Below are positions 1-9,392 of a stretch of 64,000 nt of DNA, piece by piece. The translations under genes and the position numbers were made by a program. The stretch is from NCBI GenBank assembly GCA_900538705.1, contig UPZG01000001.1:1222897-1286896 (forward strand), given 5' to 3'. Position 1 is the first letter of the stretch, and every line of letters begins with the position of its first letter. The notes under the pieces were generated by a model. The model ran no database searches. It saw nothing but the letters and a program-made list of their open reading frames with translations, and was not told the DNA's origin. This stretch comes from an uncultured Porphyromonadaceae bacterium (GTDB taxonomy: Bacteria; Bacteroidota; Bacteroidia; Bacteroidales; Barnesiellaceae_A).

Positions 1-317
1 AATCCATTGGTATAACGAGGAAAGTACTTTTCTCGATTTTCCGAGGCCTGCTTTTGTCGTATTTTAAGCAACTCCTCTTGTCGGCTTATTTCCTCTTGCA
101 CAAGGTTATCGTCATACATCAAAAGCTGAACATAAATACCAAGAAAATCGGCATAATCAGCCTCTGTTGCAGATGTCTTCATAGTATCATAAACAGAACG
201 ACAGAACGCTATGGCTGCATTACGTTCTTCTACCGCTGTATCCATCCCCATGGCAGAGAATTTATCATGTACATCACTCCATGATTTCAAAATTTTTTCA
301 GAAGATGTGTTTTCCAT
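1..317 (-). CDS. Hypothetical protein, N-terminal part (gene runs off the left edge)
   Basis: An open frame reads leftward from an ATG at 317 to the edge of the window without a stop, giving 105 codons. The product starts MENTSSEKILKSW and is rich in Glu, Lys, Asp and Gln. It looks like an all-helical cytosolic protein, with a likely coiled stretch near residues 80-100, and no signal peptide. I recognise no family. It is transcribed away from the gene that starts at 594. The forward ORF over the same bases is its shadow. Existence as a gene is likely because of the ordinary composition and uninterrupted frame; function is unknown. Confidence 0.6.
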   Translation of the reverse strand, partial: MENTSSEKILKSWSDVHDKFSAMGMDTAVEERNAAIAFCRSVYDTMKTSATEADYADFLGIYVQLLMYDDNLVQEEISRQEELLKIRQKQASENREKYFPRYTNG

Positions 318-547
318 ATTACAAAATGAGCACAACTTTGAAATGAAATAACAAAATATTTAGACGTGGTAACAGGGCGAACTATATCTACCTGCCTTAA
401 ACTATGTTATGACATGCCACCACAATTATAATGCAATATTCGTGAATAAAAATAATAAAAACAAATATTTTTTATACTATTTGTCGGAGTACTGTGAATA
501 TATGATTATTTAACACATAAAGTTATAAAAAACCGGATAGAATAGCC

Positions 548-555
548 TACTTTTG
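548..555 (+). promoter_or_regulatory. Bacteroidota-type -7 box upstream of the GltD-like gene
   Basis: TACTTTTG matches the TAnnTTTG -7 consensus and lies 38 bases before the ATG at 594. No clear TTTG -33 box is seen about 19 bases upstream, so the call rests on the -7 element and position only. Confidence 0.45.
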
Positions 556-593
556 CAAAGTCAAGATAGCAAAACGGGAAATAGCATTCAATT

Positions 594-1901
594 ATGGCAC
601 AAAAATCTTTTAAAGAAATCAACGAAAGTTATAGCATAAAAGAAGCTATAACAGAAGCAAAACGCTGCTTAAATTGCAAAAATCCATCCTGCCGCAAGGG
701 TTGCCCCATAGAAAACGACATACCGGGTTTTATACACCAACTCTCTATGGGTAATATGGGAGCTGCCATGAGTATTATCAACGAAAAAAGTAATTTACCG
801 GCTATATGTGGCCGTGTGTGTCCTCATGAAAACCAGTGCCAAGGACACTGTGTATTGTATGCCAAAGGCAAAGGCATTCAGATAGGCAAACTAGAGCGTT
901 TTGTGGCAGACTTCGATACAGACATGAGCCTGCTCAGGGAACGGCTACCACAAAAGACACGTGGCAAAGTGGCCGTAATAGGATCTGGCCCTGCCGGTTT
1001 GACAGTTGCAGGCGATTTGGCCCGCCAAGGTTTTGGTGTGACCATATTCGACAGCCAAGAGGAAGCCGGAGGTGTATTGATGTATGGCATTCCCGAATAT
1101 CGTCTTCCCAAAGCTGTAGTACGCAAAGAGATAGAAAAAATAGAGGCCCTGGGCGTAACCTTTGTGCTCAAGTGCGTTGTCGGTCGGGATATTACAGTTG
1201 ACCAAATGTTTGAAATGGGCTACGATGCCATCTTCATTGGTACTGGCACCTCACTGCCTAACGACCTGAATGTTCCGGGAGCTAAATTGCATGGAATTGT
1301 GCAATCGTCGTATCTGCTACACATGGTAAGTATCTACAACCAAAATATTGTAGATCGTTCGCATGTACCTATGAAGATTGGCGAAAATGTAGGTGTTATT
1401 GGTTGTGGTAATGTTGCCATGGATGCAGCCCGTACAGCTCTACGTATGGGAGCTGCCAGTGTTTCCATCATATACCACCGTACTGAAGCCGAAATGTCGG
1501 CAACACCTTCGGAATACCAAGAGGCCGTGAAAGAAGGAGTCAAGTTCCTGTGGCAAACTTCTACCAAAGAATTTATAGGTAATGAAGAAGGCAAAGTAAC
1601 AGGTATCCGCGCCGATACCCCCGATGGTGAAAAAGAGATTGCATTCGATCGCATATTTCTCGCCATAGGCTCACGGCCTGCCAATCGTATCGTCTCTACA
1701 ACGACAGGTATCGATGTCGATAAATATGGCTATGTAATTATAAAAGAGCGTCCTTATGGCATGACCACCCGCAAAGGTGTCTTTGCAGGTGGTGACGTAG
1801 TACACCATCCACAAACCGTTGTACTTGCCATGAAAGCTGCCAAACAAGTGGCCGCCGGCATTGCCCAGTATATCGATGCCGTAAAACTGCTCGAAAGTTA
1901 A
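594..1901 (+). CDS. GltD/GltA-like FAD- and NAD(P)-dependent oxidoreductase
   Basis: This 435-residue protein has the architecture of the glutamate synthase small subunit and its relatives (GltA, PreT). Two cysteine groups for Fe-S clusters lie near the N-terminus (C25, C28, C33, C37 and C72, C76, C82, C86). An FAD Rossmann motif (VIGSGPAG) is near residue 128 and an NAD(P) motif (VIGCGNVAMDAA) near 268. Such proteins pass electrons from NAD(P)H through FAD to Fe-S clusters. No large glutamate synthase subunit gene is adjacent, so it may act as a stand-alone GltA-type subunit or in a different redox pair. It is monocistronic, ending at a hairpin at 1949-1987. Confidence 0.85.
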   Translation: MAQKSFKEINESYSIKEAITEAKRCLNCKNPSCRKGCPIENDIPGFIHQLSMGNMGAAMSIINEKSNLPAICGRVCPHENQCQGHCVLYAKGKGIQIGKLERFVADFDTDMSLLRERLPQKTRGKVAVIGSGPAGLTVAGDLARQGFGVTIFDSQEEAGGVLMYGIPEYRLPKAVVRKEIEKIEALGVTFVLKCVVGRDITVDQMFEMGYDAIFIGTGTSLPNDLNVPGAKLHGIVQSSYLLHMVSIYNQNIVDRSHVPMKIGENVGVIGCGNVAMDAARTALRMGAASVSIIYHRTEAEMSATPSEYQEAVKEGVKFLWQTSTKEFIGNEEGKVTGIRADTPDGEKEIAFDRIFLAIGSRPANRIVSTTTGIDVDKYGYVIIKERPYGMTTRKGVFAGGDVVHHPQTVVLAMKAAKQVAAGIAQYIDAVKLLES

Positions 1902-1948
1902 AGCCACCATCCAATCGCTATACAGCGACGTTTTTAAGAAAAATTCTA

Positions 1949-1987
1949 CCCCCTTTGTTTGCCAATGTTAAGGCACTACAAAGGGGG
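1949..1987 (+). terminator. Terminator hairpin after the GltD-like gene
   Basis: CCCCCTTTGT (1949-1958) pairs perfectly with ACAAAGGGGG (1978-1987) around a 19-base loop and is followed by a T-rich stretch. It lies between two converging genes (594-1901 and 2039-4471) and can serve both. Confidence 0.7.
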
Positions 1988-2038
1988 ATTTTATCTATAA
2001 AAACGAGTCATTATCTCAATTGAGATACCAGAGTATCG

Positions 2039-4471
2039 TCAAAATTGTACGGCAAGCCGTAAATTAAGCTGGCGGCGGGTCAAATAATTGGGCACAGCAT
2101 ACTGCACATTGTTTACATCGGTAACCCATGTATAAGAATTGACATTGGCAAAATCGAATATATTAAATACGTCAAGACCTATCGTCGCTCCTTTAATATG
2201 TCGCCAAATACCATATTTCGACCATTGTTCATCACCGCCTATAAGGATGTAGGAAAGTCCCACATCGACGCGTTTATAAGCCGGGGCGCGATAATAACCG
2301 GCCGTACGGCCTTTCAATGGCGAACCGAAAGTTAGTCCATCAGCCCAAATGGCTTTCAGACTAATCTTAAACATGGGCAGTTTGGGCACATAGTCTTGGA
2401 AAAATAGCCCAAGACTATACCGCTGATCAGTAGGCAACGGTACCTTCACACCATCAATAATCTCTTGCGTCTTCATAAGAGACACGCTGAGCCACGAGTC
2501 GGTACCAGGCACAAACTCACCATACAATTTGAAGTCTATGCCAGCTGCATATCCGCTTGCCTCATTCACGCCACTATACCACAACTTCACGTTATTCGCC
2601 TCATAAGGTATAAGGTCATTGAGTTTTTTATAATACATTTCAAGCGAGACCTTGAAGGGTCGGTCCAAAGCCCTGAATGTATAATCACCGCCTGCAACCA
2701 CTTGTATAGATTGTTGTGAACGTATCTGGTCGTTTAGATGTACGTAGAAGTTATTACGCCCATCGCCAATCGTGTCGCGGAACTCTTTATAGAATGGAGC
2801 TTGATAATATACACCACCCGCAACTCTGAATGTAAAACGGTCATTTCGCTCGGGTATAAATGTCACCGATGCCCGCGGACTGACAATACATTCGTTATTG
2901 AAGTCCCAATACGAAGCTCTTATACCTGCATTGAAATAAAAACGGCCTATAGACGACCGCAAACGGTAAGTATCTTGCAAGAAAGCCGATATTCGATTAG
3001 TCGACAAATCGTTTTGCGACACGATATTATAAATCATTTGAATATCGTTGCCCACATGTGGCAATGTGTATCCGGCAGAGTCGCGCATCTCCCACTCTCT
3101 CAAATAATCGTATATCTGCTCTTTATTGTACGTTACCCCCCATCGAATATCGTTAGCACCTATACGGTGCGACCCTTTAAGTGCCACCGACATAACAGTT
3201 GCAATAAGTCGGTTGCGTGCATGTTCGTGGTATGTACCTACTCCCAAATCGCCCTTAGGAGCCTCTTCTGTCGTCGCGGCTCCTGTACCAGCATCTCCTG
3301 CCAACTCATCGAGCCAATATTGCCCCGCAATATCGTACGACACATATTCATTAGAACGGAATGCCGAAAGTTGCAACGACAGTTGATGATTTTTGGCCGG
3401 ATTAAAAGCCAACGAAAGCGAACCGAAATAGGTCTCGAAAATATCTTTTTCCTGTCCGTCAAAATAGACCTTGAAACTTTTTGTATCGTATGCCGTACCA
3501 AAAGAGGTAGTCTGTTCGGTAGGTGTAAAACGATAATTATTGATAGCTATATTGCCTAAAAAAGCAACCTCCCATTGAGGGTTGAACTGATATGTCATAT
3601 AGGTCTGATAATCGAAATACGACGGGTCATACTCACCTTTTACATCAAGTGAACTCAACAACGAAGAGTTTGTATGATACCTTATACCATGTAACTGTGT
3701 AAATTTTCCTATACTATGCCCCACCGAAGCTGTTGCTCCAAGGAAACTTCCCGACAACGAAACTTCGAGTGCCTCGGGTCGCTTATACCGTATATCGAGT
3801 ACCGACGACATTTTGTCGCCATATTCGGCAGAAAAACCTCCCGACGAAAATCCAATTGAAGCCACCAAGTCGGGATTGATTACACTCATACCCTCTTGTT
3901 GACCCGAACGCACCAACAATGGCCGATATATCTCTATACCATTGATATACACAATATTTTCATCGAAATTTCCGCCACGTACCGAATATTGCGAGCTCAA
4001 TTCGTTGCTTGAATTGACCCCAGCAAAAGTTGCCAGCATCGACTCTATACTACCTCCTGACGCATCGGGTACCAAACGAAAGTCTTTGGGATCGATGGTT
4101 TGCATAGTACCTTGTTGACGGCGGAACTCGGTAACAACAATATCTTGTAAGCTGAATGATTTTTTTTGCAGCTGCACTTCAAGTCGCACTTCGCCCGACG
4201 GGTTACGCAATATTCGTTCTTCCTCTCTATATCCTAAACAAGAATATATAATCTTTACCGTATCGGCCGAAGCCACTTTCAGTTCATATTTTCCCTCCAA
4301 GTTGGTCGAAGTACCTGTCGTTGTACCAGCAATGCGCACTATGGCCAGCTCAACCGGCTGATTGTCGGCATCTATAACACGACCGCTTATCTTTACTATG
4401 TTTTGAGCCATCGTGGGTACAGCCACATACAGCACCATTACACAAAATAATATTCTATATTTTATCGACAT
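2039..4471 (-). CDS. TonB-dependent outer-membrane receptor
   Basis: The 810-residue product begins with a signal peptide ending near PTMAQ (residue 22). A carboxypeptidase-regulatory-like beta domain follows (about 25-110, GRVIDADNQPVE), then a plug domain (about 120-235, with ...SVRGGNFDENIVYINGIE region) and a long beta-barrel ending in a terminal Phe (LAVQF), typical for outer-membrane insertion. It would import a ligand across the outer membrane using TonB energy. There is no SusD partner next to it and no anti-sigma interaction domain is obvious, so it is a classical single receptor rather than a SusC/D pair. The ligand cannot be told from sequence. Monocistronic; convergent with the preceding gene. 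Confidence 0.9.
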   Translation of the reverse strand: MSIKYRILFCVMVLYVAVPTMAQNIVKISGRVIDADNQPVELAIVRIAGTTTGTSTNLEGKYELKVASADTVKIIYSCLGYREEERILRNPSGEVRLEVQLQKKSFSLQDIVVTEFRRQQGTMQTIDPKDFRLVPDASGGSIESMLATFAGVNSSNELSSQYSVRGGNFDENIVYINGIEIYRPLLVRSGQQEGMSVINPDLVASIGFSSGGFSAEYGDKMSSVLDIRYKRPEALEVSLSGSFLGATASVGHSIGKFTQLHGIRYHTNSSLLSSLDVKGEYDPSYFDYQTYMTYQFNPQWEVAFLGNIAINNYRFTPTEQTTSFGTAYDTKSFKVYFDGQEKDIFETYFGSLSLAFNPAKNHQLSLQLSAFRSNEYVSYDIAGQYWLDELAGDAGTGAATTEEAPKGDLGVGTYHEHARNRLIATVMSVALKGSHRIGANDIRWGVTYNKEQIYDYLREWEMRDSAGYTLPHVGNDIQMIYNIVSQNDLSTNRISAFLQDTYRLRSSIGRFYFNAGIRASYWDFNNECIVSPRASVTFIPERNDRFTFRVAGGVYYQAPFYKEFRDTIGDGRNNFYVHLNDQIRSQQSIQVVAGGDYTFRALDRPFKVSLEMYYKKLNDLIPYEANNVKLWYSGVNEASGYAAGIDFKLYGEFVPGTDSWLSVSLMKTQEIIDGVKVPLPTDQRYSLGLFFQDYVPKLPMFKISLKAIWADGLTFGSPLKGRTAGYYRAPAYKRVDVGLSYILIGGDEQWSKYGIWRHIKGATIGLDVFNIFDFANVNSYTWVTDVNNVQYAVPNYLTRRQLNLRLAVQF

Positions 4472-4561
4472 GTAATTTATCTGTATTAGAGAAGCAATAA
4501 TTTCTCACTTTACAATAACGGTAATTTTTGGTTTTGCGTATAATTAACCTCAAAAAATCAC

Positions 4562-4591
4562 TTTGGAGCAACAAAAATAGTCGTATATTTG
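4562..4591 (+). promoter_or_regulatory. Promoter of the nitroreductase-kdsC-maf operon
   Basis: TTTG (4562-4565), an 18-base spacer and TATATTTG (4584-4591) match the Bacteroidota sigma consensus. The ATG at 4614 lies 22 bases downstream, so the leader is short. Confidence 0.65.
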
Positions 4592-4613
4592 CATATATCT
4601 TAGAAAAAACATT

Positions 4614-5138
4614 ATGGAAAATTTTCACGAACTACTGCTGACACGCCACAGCATACGCAAATATACCGACGAGCCTATTGCAGCCGAAGATGTAAAAACC
4701 ATACTTGAAGCCGGATTAATGGCACCATCTTCTAAACGCTCCACGGCATGGAACTTCATTGTTGTTGAAGATAAAGAGATGTTGAGACAACTGTCGGAAT
4801 GCCGCGATGCCGGTGCAACCCCCATTGCCGGGTCGGCACTCACCATAGTTGTCACAGTAGATATGACTCGCAGCGAAGCATGGGTCGAAGACGGTGCCAT
4901 CGCAGCAACCTTGATGCAGTTGCAAGCCCACGACTTAGGGCTGGGAAGTTGCTGGATACAACTACGCAATAGATTTATAGGAGACGAAGCCACCGAAGAC
5001 TACGTACGCGATTTGCTCTCTATTCCTGAAGAGATGGGCATTCTTTGTGCCATAACCATAGGCCACAAGAATGAAGAGCGCAAACCTTTTGATGAAGACA
5101 AAATGATGTGGGAAAAAGTACACATCGCACAGTGGTAA
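4614..5138 (+). CDS. Nitroreductase family protein
   Basis: This 174-residue protein has the nitroreductase start signature (LLTRHSIRKYTDEPI, residues 8-22) with the Arg pair that binds FMN phosphate, the APSSKRSTAWNF segment near 37-48, and the GLGSCWIQ segment near 110. These are FMN-dependent NAD(P)H reductases, usually homodimeric and cytosolic; the natural substrate cannot be deduced. It heads a run of tightly spaced genes: the next start is 1 base past its stop. Confidence 0.85.
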   Translation: MENFHELLLTRHSIRKYTDEPIAAEDVKTILEAGLMAPSSKRSTAWNFIVVEDKEMLRQLSECRDAGATPIAGSALTIVVTVDMTRSEAWVEDGAIAATLMQLQAHDLGLGSCWIQLRNRFIGDEATEDYVRDLLSIPEEMGILCAITIGHKNEERKPFDEDKMMWEKVHIAQW

Positions 5139-5139
5139 G

Positions 5140-5979
5140 ATGAATAACAACAACCTCATACCAACGCAAGAACGCATCGTAATTATTGGAGCAGGCAATA
5201 TGGCAACGCAACTTGCCTTAGCTCTCGATAATGACCATTGTAAAATCGTACAAATATACAATCGTACCCTTTCAGCAGCTGCTGCATTGGAGCAACAGTT
5301 GCGACAAGATGTCACGGTAACCGACGATATAACAGCTATATGTAACGATGCTACACTTTATATCTTTTCGGTAAGTGACAGTGCATTACCCACTATCATA
5401 GACAGAATACAAGGAAACAACGCTCTATGGATACACACGGCCGGAAGCATGGAGGCTGATATATTCAAGAACAAAACATCACAATATGGTGTATTATACC
5501 CCATGCAGACCGTACATAAAACGAGAAAAACCGATTGGCAAGGCGTACCTATCTTTATTGAAGCGTCGAACGACCAAGCTCTGCAAAGGATAGAAGCATT
5601 GGCATCGTGTATATCGGGAAATGTGTTGCGTTGTGACTCAGCACAACGCAAGGCGGTGCATTTGGCAGCAGTATTTGCCTGCAACTTCTCAAACCATATG
5701 TATGCCATTGCCGCACATCTGCTCGAATCACAAGGATTGAGTTTCGACGTCATGAAATTACTCATTCGCGAAACTGAACTGAAGGCCGAGCAGATGCCTC
5801 CACTCAAAGCACAAACAGGCCCGGCCATACGCCACGATGAGAACGTCATGAGAAAACACCTTGCTCTACTCGAAGGCACACCCGAAGCCGAGCTATACCG
5901 GCTGATAAGCCTAAATATAGAACGATACGGGCAAAACGGAAACAATAATTCAAACATTAACCCAACTACCAAACCATGA
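5140..5979 (+). CDS. Rossmann-like / DUF2520 domain oxidoreductase
   Basis: The 279-residue product opens with a dinucleotide-binding glycine motif (IVIIGAGNMATQLA, residues 14-27), as in F420/NADP oxidoreductase-like and pyrroline-5-carboxylate reductase-like folds, and its C-terminal half (about 150-270) resembles the helical DUF2520 domain (RKAVHLAAVFACNFSNHMYA). Function is not established for this family; a ketoacid or pantoate-type reduction is conceivable but unproven. It starts 1 base after the nitroreductase stop and overlaps kdsC by 4 bases (ATGA), so the genes are translationally coupled. Confidence 0.8.
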   Translation: MNNNNLIPTQERIVIIGAGNMATQLALALDNDHCKIVQIYNRTLSAAAALEQQLRQDVTVTDDITAICNDATLYIFSVSDSALPTIIDRIQGNNALWIHTAGSMEADIFKNKTSQYGVLYPMQTVHKTRKTDWQGVPIFIEASNDQALQRIEALASCISGNVLRCDSAQRKAVHLAAVFACNFSNHMYAIAAHLLESQGLSFDVMKLLIRETELKAEQMPPLKAQTGPAIRHDENVMRKHLALLEGTPEAELYRLISLNIERYGQNGNNNSNINPTTKP

Positions 5980-6500
5980 GCCGCATAGATTATGACCTTT
6001 CCCTCATAAAGGCATTCGTTTTTGACATTGATGGCGTATTGTCACCCTCTACAATACCATTATTCCCGGGGCAAGGCCCTACCCGCATGGTTAATGTAAA
6101 AGACGGTTATGCCATGCAGTTTGCAGTCAAGTCGGGTTATCCCATAGCTATCATTACCGGTGCGAGAGGTGAGACCTTGGAACAGCGATATGCAGCACTC
6201 GGAATCAAACATGTATATATGGGAGCCGACATAAAGATAAATGTATTGCGCAGCTGGCTCGATGAGGTAAAAATTAAGGCAGAGAACGTATTATACATGG
6301 GCGACGATATTCCCGACTACGAAGCCATGTGTGCTGTTGGGTTGCCTTGCTGCCCAGCAGATGCCGCGCCTGAAATATGTGCCATAGCCAAATACATTTC
6401 GCCCATACAAGGTGGCTATGGCTGTGCCCGCGATGTCATAGAACAAATACTGAAAGCTCAAAACCACTGGATGCAAGACGAAAAAGCCTTCGGTTGGTAA
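5976..6500 (+). CDS. kdsC: 3-deoxy-D-manno-octulosonate 8-phosphate phosphatase (KdsC-type HAD)
   Basis: This 174-residue HAD-superfamily protein has the catalytic motif FDIDGVLS (Asp17 and Asp19), motif II IITGAR, and motif IV YMGDDIPDYEAM, all in the short cap-less layout of KdsC phosphatases. Known KdsC enzymes release phosphate from Kdo-8-phosphate in lipopolysaccharide core synthesis and act as tetramers. The start overlaps the preceding stop by ATGA. Other Kdo genes are not in the window, so assignment rests on length and motifs. Confidence 0.85.
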   Translation: MSRIDYDLSLIKAFVFDIDGVLSPSTIPLFPGQGPTRMVNVKDGYAMQFAVKSGYPIAIITGARGETLEQRYAALGIKHVYMGADIKINVLRSWLDEVKIKAENVLYMGDDIPDYEAMCAVGLPCCPADAAPEICAIAKYISPIQGGYGCARDVIEQILKAQNHWMQDEKAFGW

Positions 6501-6527
6501 TCAAATTCCCGTCAGAAAACTCATTTT

Positions 6528-7109
6528 ATGCTCGATAATCTTGCCCATTACCACATATTGCTTGCCAGCAACTCGCCCCGACGTCGTGAGCTACTCTCAG
6601 GCATCGGAATAGAGTATGAAGTAACAAGTCTTCCATCGGTTGACGAATCATATCCATCCACACTTAAGGGTGAAGAGATACCCTTGTACATTGCCAAAGA
6701 GAAAGCTGACGCTTACCGCCAATTGATGGATGACTCAACCTTGCTCATTACAGCCGATACCATTGTTTGGCTTGACGACAAAGTATATGGGAAGCCTGCA
6801 TCTCCCGACCATGCACGAGCCATGCTCCACGACTTGTCAGGACGCACACACACTGTCATTACTGGCGTTGCCATAACCACTATGCAAATGCAACGTCTGT
6901 TTGCCACGTCGTCACACGTTACTTTTGCACGTCTTACAGACGAAGAGATAGACTATTACGTAGCACGTTATAAACCCCTGGACAAAGCAGGGGCATACGG
7001 CATACAAGAGTGGATAGGATATATAGGGGTGACAGGTATAGAGGGTAGCTATTACAATGTAATGGGACTCCCCATACAACGTCTCTACCAAGAGTTGAAG
7101 AAGATATAG
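6528..7109 (+). CDS. maf: Maf-like nucleoside triphosphate pyrophosphatase
   Basis: The 193-residue protein shows the Maf signature LASNSPRRRELLSGIGI (residues 12-28), the ADTIVWLDDKVYGKP segment (about 81-95) and the SGRTHTVITGV segment. Maf proteins hydrolyse non-canonical or methylated nucleotides (dTTP/UTP or m7GTP classes) to the monophosphate and are linked to cell division. The gene follows kdsC by 27 bases in the same operon. Which substrate class cannot be decided by eye. Confidence 0.88.
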   Translation: MLDNLAHYHILLASNSPRRRELLSGIGIEYEVTSLPSVDESYPSTLKGEEIPLYIAKEKADAYRQLMDDSTLLITADTIVWLDDKVYGKPASPDHARAMLHDLSGRTHTVITGVAITTMQMQRLFATSSHVTFARLTDEEIDYYVARYKPLDKAGAYGIQEWIGYIGVTGIEGSYYNVMGLPIQRLYQELKKI

Positions 7110-7129
7110 GAAACACGATAAAAACCGTT

Positions 7130-7972
7130 ATGATAAATAAACGATATTTATTCATATTATTAATCATTCTATTTTTGGGTATGAGTTGTGAATCGAAAAA
7201 AGCTACCACTACGGAAGCCAACGACAATGTATGCGTTGATATAGAGACCACAATGGGTCACATAAAAGTAAAGTTATACAACGAAACGCCTGCCCACCGC
7301 GACAATTTTATAAAATTGGTCAAAGAAGGATACTATAATGGCACACTCTTTCACCGGGTCATCAATAAATTCATGATACAGGGCGGCGACGGCGACTCTC
7401 GCAACGCCAAGCCAGGGCAACGACTTGGAATGGGAGACCCGGGATACACCATACCGGCCGAGTTTGTATATCCTCGCTATTTTCATAAAAAAGGTGCTCT
7501 GGCAGCAGCAAGGCAGGGTGATAATGTGAACCCCAAAAAGGCTTCGTCGGGCTCACAGTTTTATATTGTGACAGGAGATGTTATTCCCGCAGGACAAATA
7601 GGGCAAGTGGAGCGACAACTACAAATGCAACAAGAACAAGCCATCTTCAACCAATTGGTAGAAGCACACCGCAACGAAATACTTGCTATGCGTCGGGCTC
7701 GCGACACTCAAGGATTACAAGCTCTACAAGACCAACTTATTGCCGAAATGCACGAGCGAATAGCACGTGAAGGGGTTGCCAAACTTTCTGAGGAACAAAA
7801 ACAGGCTTACACAACCGTTGGCGGAGCACCTCACTTAGATGGAGCTTATACTGTATTTGGCGAAGTAATAGAAGGCATGGATGTAGTTGAGAAAATAGAA
7901 AAAGTTGCTACCGACTCAGCCGATCGTCCCAAAGAAGATGTAAAAATAATCTCTATGAAGATTATGCAATAA
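7130..7972 (+). CDS. Cyclophilin-type peptidyl-prolyl isomerase lipoprotein with a helical insertion
   Basis: The 280-residue product has a lipoprotein signal (hydrophobic core then GMSC, Cys at residue 21). The cyclophilin core follows (FHRVINKFMIQGGDG near 76-90; GSQFYIVTGD near 140). Between that strand and the final core segment (HLDGAYTVFGEVIEGMDVV) is an inserted stretch of about 75 residues rich in Gln, Glu and Arg that looks helical. It should assist folding of exported proteins in the periplasm. It is 20 bases after maf and 12 bases before the M16 peptidase. Confidence 0.88.
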   Translation: MINKRYLFILLIILFLGMSCESKKATTTEANDNVCVDIETTMGHIKVKLYNETPAHRDNFIKLVKEGYYNGTLFHRVINKFMIQGGDGDSRNAKPGQRLGMGDPGYTIPAEFVYPRYFHKKGALAAARQGDNVNPKKASSGSQFYIVTGDVIPAGQIGQVERQLQMQQEQAIFNQLVEAHRNEILAMRRARDTQGLQALQDQLIAEMHERIAREGVAKLSEEQKQAYTTVGGAPHLDGAYTVFGEVIEGMDVVEKIEKVATDSADRPKEDVKIISMKIMQ

Positions 7973-7984
7973 AAGATTCTGAAC

Positions 7985-9226
7985 ATGATAAAGGTAGAAA
8001 AATACCTCCTTCCAAACGGCTTGCGGGTATTGCATCACTACGATAGCAATACCCGTATGACGGCAATCAATATACTGTACGATGTTGGCTCGAAAGACGA
8101 ATCTCCACAACGTACCGGATTTGCCCATCTCTTTGAGCACCTCATGTTTGGAGGGTCAGTCAACATTCCTGACTTCGATACGCCCCTGCAACATGCCGGT
8201 GGCGACAACAATGCTTGGACCAGCAACGACATCACAAACTACTATACGATAGTTCCCACCCACAATGCCGAAACAGCTTTTTGGATAGAGTCTGACCGTA
8301 TGTTAGGTCTTGCATTCTCTGAGCAAAACCTGTCTATACAAAAACACGTAGTAATAGAAGAGTTTAAGCAACGAACCCTCAACCAACCATATGGCGATAT
8401 TTACCAATTGCTACGTCCTCTTGTATACACGGTACACCCCTATCGTTGGCCTGTCATCGGTAAAGAAATAAGAGATATTGAAGAAGCAAGTCTCGACGAG
8501 GTAAAAGAGTTTTATTACACACACTATGCCCCCAATAACGCCATCATGTGCATATCGGGCAGCTTGGCACTACAAGATGCTCTTGCACTGAGTGAAAAGT
8601 GGTTTGCCCCCATAGCCGCCAGGTCAATAGCACCACGTATACTTCCTATAGAGCCACCGCAGAAAGAGCCGCATATACTGCATGTGGAGCGCAATGTTCC
8701 ATTAGATGCTATTATCAAGGCATATCACATGTGTGGCAGAAAAGACAACGACTATCAGGCTTACGACATACTCTCTGACATTTTGGGAACAGGTGCTTCG
8801 TCTCGCCTATACAAAGAACTTGTACAGAACAGACGACTCTTCAATAGCATCGATGCCTCTATAAGCGGTGACATAGAACCCGGTATGTTCATCATCAACG
8901 GCAAACTCAATAAAGGTATCTCCTTTGAAGAGGGAGAACAAGCCATTACCGACGAGTTAGAGAAATTACGACAGGAATATATAGGCGAAAGGGAGATAAC
9001 AAAGGCCGTAAACTGCTTTGAGACAGAATATTTTGTATCGAACATGAACTATGCCGATAAAGCCGCCAACTTGGCTTACTACGAATTATTGGGCGATGCT
9101 AACAACATAAATACAGAAACGAATAAATACCGTAACCTCACCAGTGAGAAGTTGCGACAATGCTCCCGCAATATATTCACACCATCAAACTGTTCTACAA
9201 TATATTACCATTCAAAATCAAAATAA
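7985..9226 (+). CDS. M16 family zinc peptidase (insulinase-like)
   Basis: This 413-residue protein carries the inverted zinc motif HLFEH (residues 48-52) with the downstream Glu in VVIEEFKQR (about 124-132), so the catalytic half is intact. A second, inactive-type M16 domain occupies the C-terminal part (about 180-400). No signal peptide is visible, pointing to the cytoplasm. Family members degrade peptides. Last gene of the operon starting at 4614; it directly follows the cyclophilin gene. Confidence 0.88.
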   Translation: MIKVEKYLLPNGLRVLHHYDSNTRMTAINILYDVGSKDESPQRTGFAHLFEHLMFGGSVNIPDFDTPLQHAGGDNNAWTSNDITNYYTIVPTHNAETAFWIESDRMLGLAFSEQNLSIQKHVVIEEFKQRTLNQPYGDIYQLLRPLVYTVHPYRWPVIGKEIRDIEEASLDEVKEFYYTHYAPNNAIMCISGSLALQDALALSEKWFAPIAARSIAPRILPIEPPQKEPHILHVERNVPLDAIIKAYHMCGRKDNDYQAYDILSDILGTGASSRLYKELVQNRRLFNSIDASISGDIEPGMFIINGKLNKGISFEEGEQAITDELEKLRQEYIGEREITKAVNCFETEYFVSNMNYADKAANLAYYELLGDANNINTETNKYRNLTSEKLRQCSRNIFTPSNCSTIYYHSKSK

Positions 9227-9392
9227 TTAGAATAAGTTTATATTTGCATCAACTTATTAATCATCATATTATATTATATAAGAGTAACATTACATAAAAA
9301 TCAAGTTTATTTTTTATGATTTGACAAAATAATTTTATTACTTTGTCAAGTCCAAATAAATGGATTGATAACATAAGCAAAAACATATAAAG

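Noticed and set aside
2738..3559. 273-codon forward frame opposite the TonB receptor gene
   Set aside because: It lies wholly inside a well-supported gene on the other strand and its product has no protein-like character.
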